Source: Paenisporosarcina indica (GTDB taxonomy: Bacteria > Bacillota > Bacilli > Bacillales_A > Planococcaceae). From it: 64,000 bases of DNA. Of the stretch, positions 7,061 to 15,685 are shown piece by piece. The notes below the pieces were generated by a model that searched no databases, was not told the origin of the DNA, and saw only the letters and a list, made by a program, of their open reading frames with translations. The DNA is taken from positions 496,001 through 560,000 of the forward strand of contig NZ_MPTA01000002.1 in NCBI RefSeq assembly GCF_001939075.1, read 5' to 3'. Every line of letters begins with the position of its first letter. Within the stretch, counting starts at the first letter, position 1. A program made the position numbers and the translations under genes.

Positions 7061-8815
7061 TTATTGATTAATAACTGTCAAAAAGGCTTCCCCATACTTC
7101 TCCAGTTTATTCGCACCCACACCGCTTACTTCCAGGAACTCGTCATCCGTTTTCGGACGCTTTGCACACATATCTTTCAATGTTTTGTCTGAGAATACGA
7201 CAAATGGTGGAACATTTGATTCATCAGCCAGTTGTTTTCTAAGAATACGCAGTTCTTCGAATAACGGGTCATTATCAGTAACTTGTTGTGTGACGATTGC
7301 TCCTTTACGAAGCACTTTTTGATTGCCTGTTAACACTTCTTTGCTCCGAGCCGTTACGTAAATCGTTGGAAACGAACCTTGTTCCACTGCTAGCAAGTCT
7401 TGTGAAATCATGAATTCCATTAGATTTGCAACTTCTTTCGCGCTGTAGTGCTTTAAAATGCCGTAAGTAGAAAGTCTTTCAAATCCAAATTCGATCACTT
7501 TTTTATTTCGAGACCCCGTCAGCACTTGAGCCGTCAGCATCTTGCCAAATTTCTGCCCCATTCGAATCACACACGACAGCACCATTTGAACATCTTGGGT
7601 GACGTCCTGACTTTCACGATTATCCGTACAATTACTGCACTGGCCACACACGTCCGCCTCTGTATCTCCAAAATAATGAATAATGAATTGTTGTAAGCAA
7701 TTCTCAGTATGACAATAGTCCACCATTCCTTGAAGTTTAATGAGTTCAGCAGGAATTCGACTTGGATCCTGTGCCTGGTCAATCAAAAATCGCTGGGTTT
7801 GCACGTCTTGCGATGCATAGAGCACAATACACGCACTCGGTAAGCCGTCCCGTCCAGCCCTACCCGCTTCCTGGTAATAGCTCTCCATATTTTTGGGCAG
7901 TTGATAATGAATCACGTATCGGATATTGGATTTATCGATGCCCATTCCGAATGCATTCGTCGCGACCATCACTTGAACTTCGTCTTTTAAAAACCGTTCT
8001 TGCTCATAGCTTCGGTCTTCATCAAACATCCCACCATGATATTTCGCTACACTAATGCCTCTTTTTTGAAGCAGCTCGTATATATGGTTCACTGTTTTCC
8101 GAGTAGCTGCATAAATGATTCCGGATTCATTTTCATTTTTCATGACATAGTCTTTTACAAATTTTTCTCGATCTTGACCTTGCACAACCGAGAAGGTTAG
8201 GTTCGATCTTTCAAATCCAGTCATTACCGTACGTTCTTCATTTATATGGAGAATGCGGCATATATCCTCGCGTACTTGAGGCGTTGCCGTTGCTGTTAGT
8301 GCCAGCACTGTTGGTGTATTGGGAAAGAGTTCTGTCAATCGGCTTATTAAGCGATAGCTCGGACGGAAATCATGTCCCCATTGCGATATACAATGGGCTT
8401 CATCCACCGCAATCAGGGGCACTGGAATATTGCGAAGCTCATTCAAAAACGATTGTGAATCTAAACGCTCTGGTGCGATATATAAAAGTTTAACGGCACC
8501 CCGTTCAACATCGTACATGACTTCTCGTACTTCTTCATGACTCAACGAACTATTTATGTATGCCGCATGAATACCCGCTTCTAGCAAAGTATCGACTTGG
8601 TCTTTCATTAATGAAATCAACGGAGAAACGACAATGGTTGTCCCATCCAAAACAAGTGCAGGAATTTGATAACAAATTGATTTCCCTCCACCTGTTGGCA
8701 TAACGCAAATCGAATTCTCTCCATTGAGTACTTGTTTGATGACTTGTTCTTGACCGGTCCTAAACGTTTCGTATCCGAAATAATTTTGTAAGTATTTACT
8801 TGCTTGTTCTAACAC
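7061..8815 (-). CDS. recQ: ATP-dependent DNA helicase RecQ
   Basis: 3'-5' DNA helicase of 584 residues acting in recombination and fork repair. In order: Walker A (TGGGKS) near 41-46, DEAHCISQWGHDFRP near 138, the helicase C lobe with ATNAFGMGIDK and QEAGRAGRDG, a four-cysteine zinc module (CHTENC and CGQCSNC), winged helix, and a C-terminal HRDC domain (about 505-580). The GTG at 8815 is preferred: AGGGGTG lies 6 bp upstream, whereas the in-frame GTG at 8824 overlaps that ribosome site. The DUF1836 gene upstream is only 46 bp away on the same strand, so the two may be co-transcribed. Confidence 0.95.
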   Translation of the reverse strand: MLEQASKYLQNYFGYETFRTGQEQVIKQVLNGENSICVMPTGGGKSICYQIPALVLDGTTIVVSPLISLMKDQVDTLLEAGIHAAYINSSLSHEEVREVMYDVERGAVKLLYIAPERLDSQSFLNELRNIPVPLIAVDEAHCISQWGHDFRPSYRLISRLTELFPNTPTVLALTATATPQVREDICRILHINEERTVMTGFERSNLTFSVVQGQDREKFVKDYVMKNENESGIIYAATRKTVNHIYELLQKRGISVAKYHGGMFDEDRSYEQERFLKDEVQVMVATNAFGMGIDKSNIRYVIHYQLPKNMESYYQEAGRAGRDGLPSACIVLYASQDVQTQRFLIDQAQDPSRIPAELIKLQGMVDYCHTENCLQQFIIHYFGDTEADVCGQCSNCTDNRESQDVTQDVQMVLSCVIRMGQKFGKMLTAQVLTGSRNKKVIEFGFERLSTYGILKHYSAKEVANLMEFMISQDLLAVEQGSFPTIYVTARSKEVLTGNQKVLRKGAIVTQQVTDNDPLFEELRILRKQLADESNVPPFVVFSDKTLKDMCAKRPKTDDEFLEVSGVGANKLEKYGEAFLTVINQ

Positions 8816-8861
8816 ATATGTCACCCCTTCATTGGTACTGGTTCTTAATGCTAAGCACTTT

Positions 8862-9479
8862 TTATGTGGATTTTCCTTTTTTAGTTAGTTGGATACCTTG
8901 CTCCATAACATGTTCTTCTTTTAATTCATCGATTAACAGTTCGGCTGCTTTTCGGTACGAATTACTAATGTTGACTAGTGACGTGATGAGGAGGATTTTT
9001 TCTAATTGCTCAGAATCGTCATCTTCCATTTTATTCACTTCATTTTGTACCTCGGCTGCTCGCTTATGGAATTCCTGCTCAAAGTCTACTGCATTCCCCT
9101 GCTGAATGGCGAGAAAACTAGTGTAGAATTTTTCAAGTTCGATGTTATCATTCGTCAACTTGTTGTTGATCCCTTCTAAAGTAGCTTTAATATCATTAAT
9201 CGATAGAGCTCCTTTTAATTGGTAGATTAAGCTGATCAACATGAGATGTTTTTTTGAGTACTTTTTATTTTTAATGGGGATGAATAACTTCCCTTTTGCA
9301 TAGTTATTAATCATGGTTTTAGTTAAGACTTTCTCATCATCATTACGTTTCTTGTCTTTATAAGTATGATCGAATAGTTGAATGACTTGATCCATATATA
9401 AATCAATATCAGGCATTTCCTGAAGTGAAATGTTTGTTTCTAGTGATAGTTTATTGATAATTTCTTTTGCGTTCTTCAT
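8862..9479 (-). CDS. DUF1836 domain protein, probable DNA-binding regulator
   Basis: 205 residues. The central region (YAKGKLFIPIKNKKYSKKHL near residues 65-85) has the MerR-like helix-turn-helix character of DUF1836; KKYSKKHLMLISLIYQLKGALSI is the typical continuation. The C-terminal half is acidic and helical. Function is not established for the family. The start at 9479 has GAGGGG 6 bp before it; an ATG at 9500 lacks one. It ends 46 bp before recQ, which suggests joint transcription but not necessarily a joint function. Confidence 0.7.
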   Translation of the reverse strand: MKNAKEIINKLSLETNISLQEMPDIDLYMDQVIQLFDHTYKDKKRNDDEKVLTKTMINNYAKGKLFIPIKNKKYSKKHLMLISLIYQLKGALSINDIKATLEGINNKLTNDNIELEKFYTSFLAIQQGNAVDFEQEFHKRAAEVQNEVNKMEDDDSEQLEKILLITSLVNISNSYRKAAELLIDELKEEHVMEQGIQLTKKGKST

Positions 9480-9622
9480 ATAGAACCCCTCAGTTTTCAT
9501 TAGCTATTAGTAGGATAATTGTATCTTAAAAATTGAGTATCGTAAACATTGACTAGATGATGATATAGTTATATCATTACACATAGTATAGATAACTACT
9601 TATAGATATGGGGGTATTTAAT

Positions 9623-10270
9623 ATGCAAGGATATATTCGTGAACCTTTTAATTCATTGTCTCATTTAGCAGGTGCCGTTTTATCGGTTGTTGCGTTGATT
9701 GCCATGATTTTCAAAGCTTCAATGAACAATTCACCTGTTTTACACATCGTCGCGATCATCATTTTTGGGATTAGTATGATTTTATTGTACTCCGCTTCAG
9801 CGACATATCATATGGTACATGCAAAAGACCAGGTAATTGCTTACTTGCGAAAACTTGATCACTCGATGATCTTTTTGCTAATCGCAGGCTCATATGCCCC
9901 ATTTTGCTTGATTGCACTTAATGGAACTAAAGGGTTTGTTCTATTCTCCGTGGTAACAGGACTTGCCGTTGCTGGAATCTTGTTTAAAATGGTGTGGTTC
10001 AATTGTCCACGTTGGCTCTCCACCGGGCTTTACATCGGGATGGGTTGGATTATCGTTTTTCTTGCATCACCATTATCAAAAGTGCTAAATGCACCTGGAC
10101 TTTGGCTACTAATTATAGGAGGCATGATGTATACAATTGGGGGCATTATTTATGGGGCAAAACCCAAATTCCTTCAATCAAAATATTTAGGTTTTCACGA
10201 GATTTTTCACATCTTTATTTTACTAGGCACGTTCTCACATTTCTTCTGTGTTTATTTCTACGTCCTATAA
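9623..10270 (+). CDS. Hemolysin III family membrane protein
   Basis: 215-residue member of the HlyIII/PAQR family, related to B. subtilis YplQ, with seven predicted membrane helices. The conserved N-terminal EPFNSLSHLAG near residues 6-16 and SASATYHM (near 55-62) carry the Ser/His residues, and HEIFHIFILLGTFSHF at the C terminus carries the two His, all typical of the presumed metal-binding hydrolase centre. Its physiological role is uncertain. The ATG at 9623 was chosen because GGGGGT lies 7 bp before it; an ATG at 9608 lies within that site. It is divergent from the DUF1836 gene. Confidence 0.88.
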   Translation: MQGYIREPFNSLSHLAGAVLSVVALIAMIFKASMNNSPVLHIVAIIIFGISMILLYSASATYHMVHAKDQVIAYLRKLDHSMIFLLIAGSYAPFCLIALNGTKGFVLFSVVTGLAVAGILFKMVWFNCPRWLSTGLYIGMGWIIVFLASPLSKVLNAPGLWLLIIGGMMYTIGGIIYGAKPKFLQSKYLGFHEIFHIFILLGTFSHFFCVYFYVL

Positions 10271-10401
10271 CCTAAATCCTTTTATTTCCTTCTTTATTCT
10301 GAACTTTTTCGATTTCACCCTCGAGTAATGACTGTCACCCAAACTATTCTATGAACCAGTCATATACTAACTCGAATACAGAATGAAGGAGGTACTCATT
10401 T

Positions 10402-10839
10402 TTGGTTAATCAGTTATTTCCATTTCAACCCGGTGATGATAGGCCAGGCTTTGGAAACCCAAACTTTCCTGGACAAGGAGGGCCAGGCTTTGGAAATCCA
10501 AATTTCCCCGGACAAGGACGACCACCTGGATCCCCAGGACAGGGCGGGCAAGGTAGACCATCCGGTAGTTCAGGTCCACCGTCAGGACCACCCCCATCGT
10601 TTACTCCTCAACAATCGGCAGGAGCTAGAGGAGGCGTTGGGGCTTTCGCAGTAGATCCTGGTGCAATTCGCGGATGCTTATTCAGATTCACATTTGTATG
10701 GTTAAGAAACGGCCGTAGTTTTTGGCTATTTCCGACTTTCGTCGGTAGAGAATCCGTCGCGGGTTGGAGATGGAACGGTTTTAGATGGAGTTATTACGGC
10801 ACGGATTTAAACAGAATTTCATCTTTCCAATGTTTCTAA
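10402..10839 (+). CDS. Gly/Pro/Gln-rich repeat protein with conserved aromatic C-terminal domain
   Basis: 145 residues from a TTG start, preceded by AAGGAGGT at optimal spacing. Residues 10-75 are low complexity with two 13-residue repeats (GFGNPNFPGQGGP and GFGNPNFPGQGRP), also visible as a 39-bp tandem DNA repeat at 10447-10526, and then Gly/Pro/Ser tracts. The last 55 residues form a compact, Trp/Phe/Arg-rich domain (WLRNGRSFWLFPTFVGRES, ending SFQCF) of a type seen in Bacillus proteins of unknown function. There is no signal peptide. A spore-surface or other structural role is possible but not shown. A strong terminator follows. Confidence 0.7.
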   Translation: MVNQLFPFQPGDDRPGFGNPNFPGQGGPGFGNPNFPGQGRPPGSPGQGGQGRPSGSSGPPSGPPPSFTPQQSAGARGGVGAFAVDPGAIRGCLFRFTFVWLRNGRSFWLFPTFVGRESVAGWRWNGFRWSYYGTDLNRISSFQCF

Positions 10840-10925
10840 GCCATCTATGAGATCAGTTTAAAACCGCCACAAAAGCTCGACCCCGATGGCGGAAAAAACT
10901 CATTGAAAATCTGTTTCATATGAAA

Positions 10926-10979
10926 AAGAAGAGGACGTTCTAAAAGTCATCGATAATGACTTTAGGATCGTCCTCTTTT
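10926..10979. terminator. Bidirectional terminator between convergent genes
   Basis: AAGAGGACG pairs with CGTCCTCTT and inside it TAAAAGTCAT pairs with ATGACTTTA. T-tracts on both strands let it serve the rightward repeat protein and the leftward M48 gene. Confidence 0.85.
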
Positions 10980-10984
10980 CTGAA

Positions 10985-12265
10985 TTATTGCAGTAACCTT
11001 AAAAAGTCTATTTCATTATCGACTCCAAGATAAGAAAACGCAGATTCACCTGTTGCATCTTCCATGGTAGGATCAGCTCCATACTCATAAAGCATATATG
11101 CCAGTTCATAGTTTTCATTGTATAGCGCATTTATAAGTATACTTGAATAATCATCTTGGGCATTCGGGTCTGCCCCTGCTTCTAACAGGACTTGTGCGGT
11201 TTCATTATCCCCAGAAAATACAGCATAAGCTAATGCAGTAGATCCCTCTGCATCTCTAGCTTCTAAATCCTCGCCTTGTTCAATTAATGCATTAACCTCA
11301 TTTAGATCGTTATTGTATGCCGCTGTCATTAGTGGCGTTTCGCCTTCTATAGTTGTTTCATATGTATCCTCCGTAAAGTCGCTAGGAATAATATTTGCAT
11401 ACACCCACCCACCTGCAGTGAATAATAGGAGGATAACCATATAGGCTCCGAACATTCCACCAAATAATAGTCCAGCACCAAGAGCTATCTTCCCGTGATT
11501 TGGTACGTAAGAAGGAGTGCCCTCAACCCCCATAAAATGACCAATCGCTTGAATCCGTTTCGGTAGGCGTGGATGGCCCGATAATACTTCACTTAACCAA
11601 ACGGCAACATTTGACTCACTCTTTATTTGCTCCAAATAAGCTGTTTCATTCACTTCCAGGTACAAATCCTTGCCTGCACCTAAAACAGTTAATGCGCGCT
11701 TTGCAGCAATTCCATTTTGAGTATAGTAAGCAGCTTCGCGGTCGCACGTATATTCACATGATCGGCTATAGGCTTGTGAGAGAAAAGGAATAAACATTGC
11801 AGGAACCAGGAGAATATTCTTCCAAACATGTCGACGTTTAATGTGGGACAGTTCATGTGCAAGGATGAAATCTAATTCAGTAGCGCCCCCTTGTCTAGCT
11901 AGTTCAAAAACCTCCGAATAAATCACGACCATGTCGCGCCCGAAAAAACGTGTTGCAAACGCATTTAATGCACCCTCGGATTGTACGATAAATACTTCAG
12001 GTACTCGTTTTAAACCCATCGCGTTGGATAGTGTCTCCACTCGTTCATATACATCCGAAAACTGATTCTGATTAATACGAATACCATTTCCTCTAATGGA
12101 TCCTAGCATGATTAAATTTGCATAAAGCATAATCGCTAGAAGCCCTAAAGCTATGCCGATTCCGATAATTGAAATGGCTGCAATGATATATATGAAAATA
12201 CTAAAAAGAATACTTATTACGAAATAAATCGTTTCTCTGTCTGATGTTACATTTGACGTTCTCAT
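10985..12265 (-). CDS. M48 family metallopeptidase with C-terminal ankyrin repeats
   Basis: About 426 residues. Two N-terminal membrane segments (about 13-56) precede an M48 (HtpX/Ste24-like) zinc protease domain with HELSH near 137-141 and the third zinc ligand Glu in SCEYTCDREA near 171. A further membrane segment (about 262-290) is followed by three ankyrin repeats (about 308-420, including TPLMTAAYNNDL, TALAYAVFSGDN and GADPTMEDATG). The ankyrin fusion is unusual and suggests protein-protein targeting of the protease. ATG 12265 has AAGGGG upstream and was preferred over an ATG at 12328. The tail probably faces the same side as, or the opposite side from, the active site; topology is unresolved. 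Confidence 0.85.
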   Translation of the reverse strand: MRTSNVTSDRETIYFVISILFSIFIYIIAAISIIGIGIALGLLAIMLYANLIMLGSIRGNGIRINQNQFSDVYERVETLSNAMGLKRVPEVFIVQSEGALNAFATRFFGRDMVVIYSEVFELARQGGATELDFILAHELSHIKRRHVWKNILLVPAMFIPFLSQAYSRSCEYTCDREAAYYTQNGIAAKRALTVLGAGKDLYLEVNETAYLEQIKSESNVAVWLSEVLSGHPRLPKRIQAIGHFMGVEGTPSYVPNHGKIALGAGLLFGGMFGAYMVILLLFTAGGWVYANIIPSDFTEDTYETTIEGETPLMTAAYNNDLNEVNALIEQGEDLEARDAEGSTALAYAVFSGDNETAQVLLEAGADPNAQDDYSSILINALYNENYELAYMLYEYGADPTMEDATGESAFSYLGVDNEIDFLRLLQ

Positions 12266-12447
12266 TCTTGTTTTCCCCTTTTGTATGAATTTTACATATA
12301 CACCTGAACTTAACGGATAATCAAGCAAACGTCAATACACATATATTGGATTTTCCGCCTAAGCCTTATTCAACAAAGAATAATTTGCACGCAGAGTTCT
12401 AGGTTTCGGCGGAAATAACACGAGCACCGTAGGATTTCCTGAAAAAC

Positions 12448-12490
12448 AAAGTGGGAGCATGTGACGAAATCACATCGCTCCCACTTTTCC
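12448..12490. terminator. Terminator downstream of the truncated hydrolase
   Basis: AAAGTGGGAGC pairs with GCTCCCACTTT, with GTGA pairing TCAC inside the loop. T-tracts occur on both strands. The rest of 12266-12596 holds no recognisable gene. Confidence 0.8.
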
Positions 12491-12596
12491 TTTATTAAGT
12501 AAGGTAAGGTACCATACTTTCCATAGCTCCTAAAAATATTGTGCAAACTGGATTTTTAAAATTCGAAAGATCTTATTACCTAATAGCACCTTCTTC

Positions 12597-13115
12597 TTAA
12601 GCTTCTTCAACATCTACATGATAGGTCTCTAAGTTTTCCGTAGCGATAATTTCAGGGATCAATTGATCAATCATCTTATTACCATCAAAAGTGCCCACTA
12701 ATTCAATCGATGCATCTAATTCAACTTTCAACCCTTCTATTTCAGGCTCTGCAGTCGAATGAATTAATGAAAATCCTCGAAGTCGTTCTTCGTATTTTTC
12801 TGCAAATGCTAAAGTGATATATCCTGCAAGAGAATGACCACATAGTGTTATTTTTTCAATTTCTAAATAGCTTAATAGTTCATTTAAGATATCTGCCATG
12901 TATTCTACTTCATAGTTTCCCTTTGAGAAAGCTGAACAACCACTTCCTGGTAGGTCGGGGATAATGACTCGATTCTCTTCAGACAACAGCGGGATTATTC
13001 GGTCCCAATAGGCATGACTTCCACAAAAACCATGTAGTAATACAATCGCATCACCTTTTCCAATATCCTGATACGATAAAGTAAAATTGGCTAAGTCAAC
13101 TTGTCGGTAATTCAT
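12597..13115 (-). pseudogene. Alpha/beta hydrolase, C-terminally truncated
   Basis: 172 residues remain of a hydrolase family that normally runs to about 255-265. The N-terminal half is intact: LLHGFCGSHAYWD oxyanion region, DLPGSGCS, and nucleophile elbow GHSLAG. The frame stops just after the lid region, so the part expected to carry the catalytic Asp and His is absent, and no continuation in another frame is evident before the terminator at 12448-12490. It is probably non-functional as a hydrolase. The start has AACGGGAG upstream. Neighbours do not suggest a pathway. Confidence 0.7.
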
Positions 13116-13283
13116 TGTAACAACTCCCGTTTATTAGTGGTTTTCTACCATACCCATATTTTGAACAAACTAAGCAAGGCATAGCGATTTGCAGACTTAC
13201 CTTGAAGATTGTTTTTTATCTAATTGATTAATTATTATTTAGAACCGGGGACATCACCGCGTTGGAACTGTAGAGAAAAAAAT

Positions 13284-13328
13284 GAAAGCACCAAGAAGCG
13301 TGACATCACACTTCTCTTGGTGCTTTCC
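13284..13328. terminator. Terminator-like hairpin in the 13.1-13.7 kb intergenic region
   Basis: GAAAGCACCAAGAAG pairs almost perfectly with CTTCTCTTGGTGCTTTC around a CATCA loop. It lies upstream of the truncated hydrolase and downstream of nothing recognisable on the plus strand, so its transcript is unknown. Confidence 0.65.
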
Positions 13329-13519
13329 TAAAGTTGTACCGTGTTTGTCCTTCCTATTTCCGACTTTATAGTTTTTTTCTGAAAGGAATGGCACGAAGAC
13401 TTGAATTTTATGACTTTCAACAACTTGCTTAAATGCCTTATCTGCAGGGTAGTTAGATTTTATACTACTTACTATTGATTAGCTTAATAATTCCAGGATC
13501 TAAGCTCAGTAGCCACTAA

Positions 13520-13588
13520 TAATAATCATTCTCATTTACATTTCTAGAAAACGCTTAAAATATACATTGACTTTAATAATCATTCTCA
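13520..13588. promoter_or_regulatory. Two Fur-box-like sites
   Basis: TAATAATCATTCTCA occurs identically at 13520-13534 and 13574-13588, 54 bp apart. Its complement TGAGAATGATTATTA matches the 7-1-7 Fur core (TGATAATNATTATCA) at 12 of 14 fixed positions. Both lie upstream of the -35 box of the cation efflux gene. Fur control of a CDF exporter would be unexpected, so a related metal regulator or a relic of a lost iron-regulated gene remains possible. Confidence 0.5.
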
Positions 13589-13615
13589 TTTAGAAATATA
13601 AATTATCAATTATGT

Positions 13616-13644
13616 TTGACATAATTAAAGCAACAGCGTATATT
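13616..13644 (+). promoter_or_regulatory. Sigma-A promoter of the cation efflux gene
   Basis: TTGACA (13616-13621), a 17-bp spacer and TATATT (13639-13644), 22 bp before the AAGGAG ribosome site of the CDF gene. Confidence 0.65.
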
Positions 13645-13680
13645 TACATTATAATAATTCTAATTAAGGAGTTGATATAA

Positions 13681-14541
13681 ATTAGTTCTCATAAAGATGA
13701 ACATACAACCACACACAAAAATAAGACTTTATTTATTTGGGCAGCTTCCTTAACTGTTTTTTTCGCTATTATTGAAATTGTCTATGGCTTTATATCAGGA
13801 TCATTAATGATTATCGGCGATGGTGTGCATATGAGCTCAGACGCGATTTCTCTAACACTTTCACTTATTGCCACAATCGTGGCTTCTAAAGTTGCTACAA
13901 GCAACCGGACTTTTGGATTTAAGCGTTTTGAACCAATTGCTGCATTTATTAATGGTTTAACACTTGTCATCATCCCTCTTTACATCATTTATGAAGCATT
14001 TAGCCGCATGGTCAATCCAGTGGAAATCATGGAAAAACAAATGTTGGTTGTCGGGATTATTGGATTACTCATTAATGCACTCGTCGGATACATTTTATCG
14101 AAAGGCAATCACAATATTAATATGAGAAGTGCCATGTTGCATGTTTTTGCTGACATGATCACCAGTTTAAGTGCTGTGATAGTCGCTCTTGCTATATTGT
14201 TCTTCGACTTCATTTGGTTAGATCCAATTGGGAGCATCGTGACTTCATTTATTATCATTCGAGGTGGGATTGCGATTACAAAAGAAGCCTTCAATATCCT
14301 GATGGAAGGCACACCAAACGGCTATTCAGTTGATGCCATTCGAAAAACGATTAAAAGTATCACACCCATTTTAACAGTGGAAGACGTGAAAATTTGGTGT
14401 GTAAATGAAGATGAAGTATACACCATGATCCGCGTGCATGCTCCCATAGAAACTACCAGAGGAATCCATGTGATGATTAAAGAAAAAGTCTCACTTGCAA
14501 CAAACATTCCGTTAGAACACATTTATGTGGATGTGAACTAA
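13681..14541 (+). CDS. Cation diffusion facilitator family transporter, apparent ATT start
   Basis: Divalent metal/proton antiporter of the CDF family, 286 residues if read from 13681. Six membrane segments; the first contains WAASLTVFFAIIEIVYGFISGS and the second carries the metal site (DGVHMSSDA, Asp/His/Asp). A second site in segment five reads HVFADMITS, and a cytoplasmic C-terminal domain follows (VEDVKIWCVNEDEVYTMIRVHA). The first in-frame ATG (13807) would delete segment one. The frame is open from 13681, directly after an in-frame TAA at 13678, and AAGGAG sits at 13666-13671, pointing to ATT at 13681 as the initiator. Either ATT is used or an ATG has mutated. Metal specificity is unknown. 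Confidence 0.75.
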   Translation: MSSHKDEHTTTHKNKTLFIWAASLTVFFAIIEIVYGFISGSLMIIGDGVHMSSDAISLTLSLIATIVASKVATSNRTFGFKRFEPIAAFINGLTLVIIPLYIIYEAFSRMVNPVEIMEKQMLVVGIIGLLINALVGYILSKGNHNINMRSAMLHVFADMITSLSAVIVALAILFFDFIWLDPIGSIVTSFIIIRGGIAITKEAFNILMEGTPNGYSVDAIRKTIKSITPILTVEDVKIWCVNEDEVYTMIRVHAPIETTRGIHVMIKEKVSLATNIPLEHIYVDVN

Positions 14542-14798
14542 GAGCTCCAATATCAAGAAAAACCATGCAAATTGCATCAGTTCCTTGTTTGTGAGTGAAA
14601 ACCGATAATAATCTCTGACACATCCAGACTCTAAGGTCGTTATGGATGCCAAAATGCTGCAACATGATCTAAGAATAGGGAGGGGCCTCATGTGACTACG
14701 TACTCCGCTCTGTGCTCCCATTGTGGTGTCGATGTTACCAAACCTGTTCATCTTTTTTTGCCAGGAATTTGAAAGACTCTATCGAATTAAGAGATGGA
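14542..14798. other. Intergenic region without recognisable gene
   Basis: No open frame here has a ribosome site or family resemblance. A leftward frame of 79 codons overlaps it but its sequence is not protein-like. It leads into the R1 repeat fragment at 14799. Confidence 0.5.
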
Positions 14799-14882
14799 CA
14801 CTGAAAAAGTCCCTTGATTCTAAACAAGCGAGCCTTCCCTCGATAATTCCAGGGAAGGCTCGTTGTTGGTTATTTGTATAAA
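14799..14882 (+). repeat. R1 repeat, partial copy A
   Basis: Begins CACTGAAAAAGTCCCTTGAT and carries the family hairpin GAGCCTTCCCTCG pairing with AGGGAAGGCTCG, then GTTGGTTATTTGTATA. Homology to the full copy at 57068 stops here, so this is the left third of the element. Confidence 0.65.
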
Positions 14883-14965
14883 TCGGAATATGTTGGTGGG
14901 GCAGGAAAATCTTTGAACACTGGATTTCGTGGGAGTAGTTCACAATTTTACATGCGTATATGTAA

Positions 14966-15004
14966 ATAAAAGACCAAATCGGTTGTCGATTTGGTCTTTT
15001 ATTT
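14966..15004. terminator. Terminator of the 15046-15471 gene
   Basis: AAAAGACCAAATCG and CGATTTGGTCTTTT form a 14-bp perfect stem with a GTTGT loop and T-tracts on both sides. It lies downstream of the leftward gene. Confidence 0.8.
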
Positions 15005-15045
15005 ACTATTTATTATTTATTATTTATTCAACAATCTATCAAGAC

Positions 15046-15471
15046 TTATTGAAAGAATTTAATTAATTGATTGCTTGATGGTTCTTGTAGTGGGAACGTT
15101 TCTTCTGTGTTCGTCTGGCAGACCACGTGTAAAGTTGGTTCTTCCTTGACGATAAACTTCCAGTGAGAAGTCTTTGCAGAATTCATTACTTTTAACTCTT
15201 CGCGCATCATTTTCTTTCTAAAGTTCGCAAGTTTGGCGATTAAGAAACGTTCTTTGTAACGAATAAGCAAATATCCATTTTGTGCAACACGGTTATATTT
15301 GTTTAAACTAACTTCTCTTAAATCAAAAACATTTGACTTATTTTGAACGGACGGAGATAATACAAAAAAGTCTCTTTTCTTGAAGATTGTTGTATTTAAA
15401 TGTTGAATTAACCCTAATTCATTTGTCAAAAAGTCTTTATTTACTTCACTTGGAGTTTTATTAGTATCCAT
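15046..15471 (-). CDS. Hypothetical protein, 141 residues
   Basis: I do not recognise the family. The protein is basic in the middle (RYKERFLIAKLANFRKKMMREELK near residues 70-95, given here as RYKERFLIAK then LANFRKKMMREELK), has no signal peptide or membrane segment, and has a mixed alpha/beta look. The ATG at 15471 follows AGAAGAGGTG at good spacing, and a strong terminator follows the stop, so it is probably a real single gene. The C terminus (SSNQLIKFFQ) is short and unstructured in appearance. Confidence 0.6.
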   Translation of the reverse strand: MDTNKTPSEVNKDFLTNELGLIQHLNTTIFKKRDFFVLSPSVQNKSNVFDLREVSLNKYNRVAQNGYLLIRYKERFLIAKLANFRKKMMREELKVMNSAKTSHWKFIVKEEPTLHVVCQTNTEETFPLQEPSSNQLIKFFQ

Positions 15472-15685
15472 AGTACACCTCTTCTAAAAGTTCTCTTATA
15501 ATAAGTATACACTTTATCTAATGAAATTTCACGTAAAGCTGGAATTGACATTTTTATGGAAGGAATCCTGTATCATCGCGAACTAACGGTCTTTCCTTTT
15601 CCAATGTAATGATGTTTTCTTTCTAAATATTCAATTAATAAAACCATCTACAGCACAGACATTATCCTTACTAATAATATTTTTA

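Noticed and set aside
9994-10275. 93-codon frame inside the hemolysin III gene
   Set aside because: It is a different reading frame of a clearly coding gene with an unnatural composition.
14477-14751. Leftward frames of 62-79 codons after the cation efflux gene
   Set aside because: No ribosome site, no protein-like pattern; overlaps the end of the efflux gene and an intergenic spacer.
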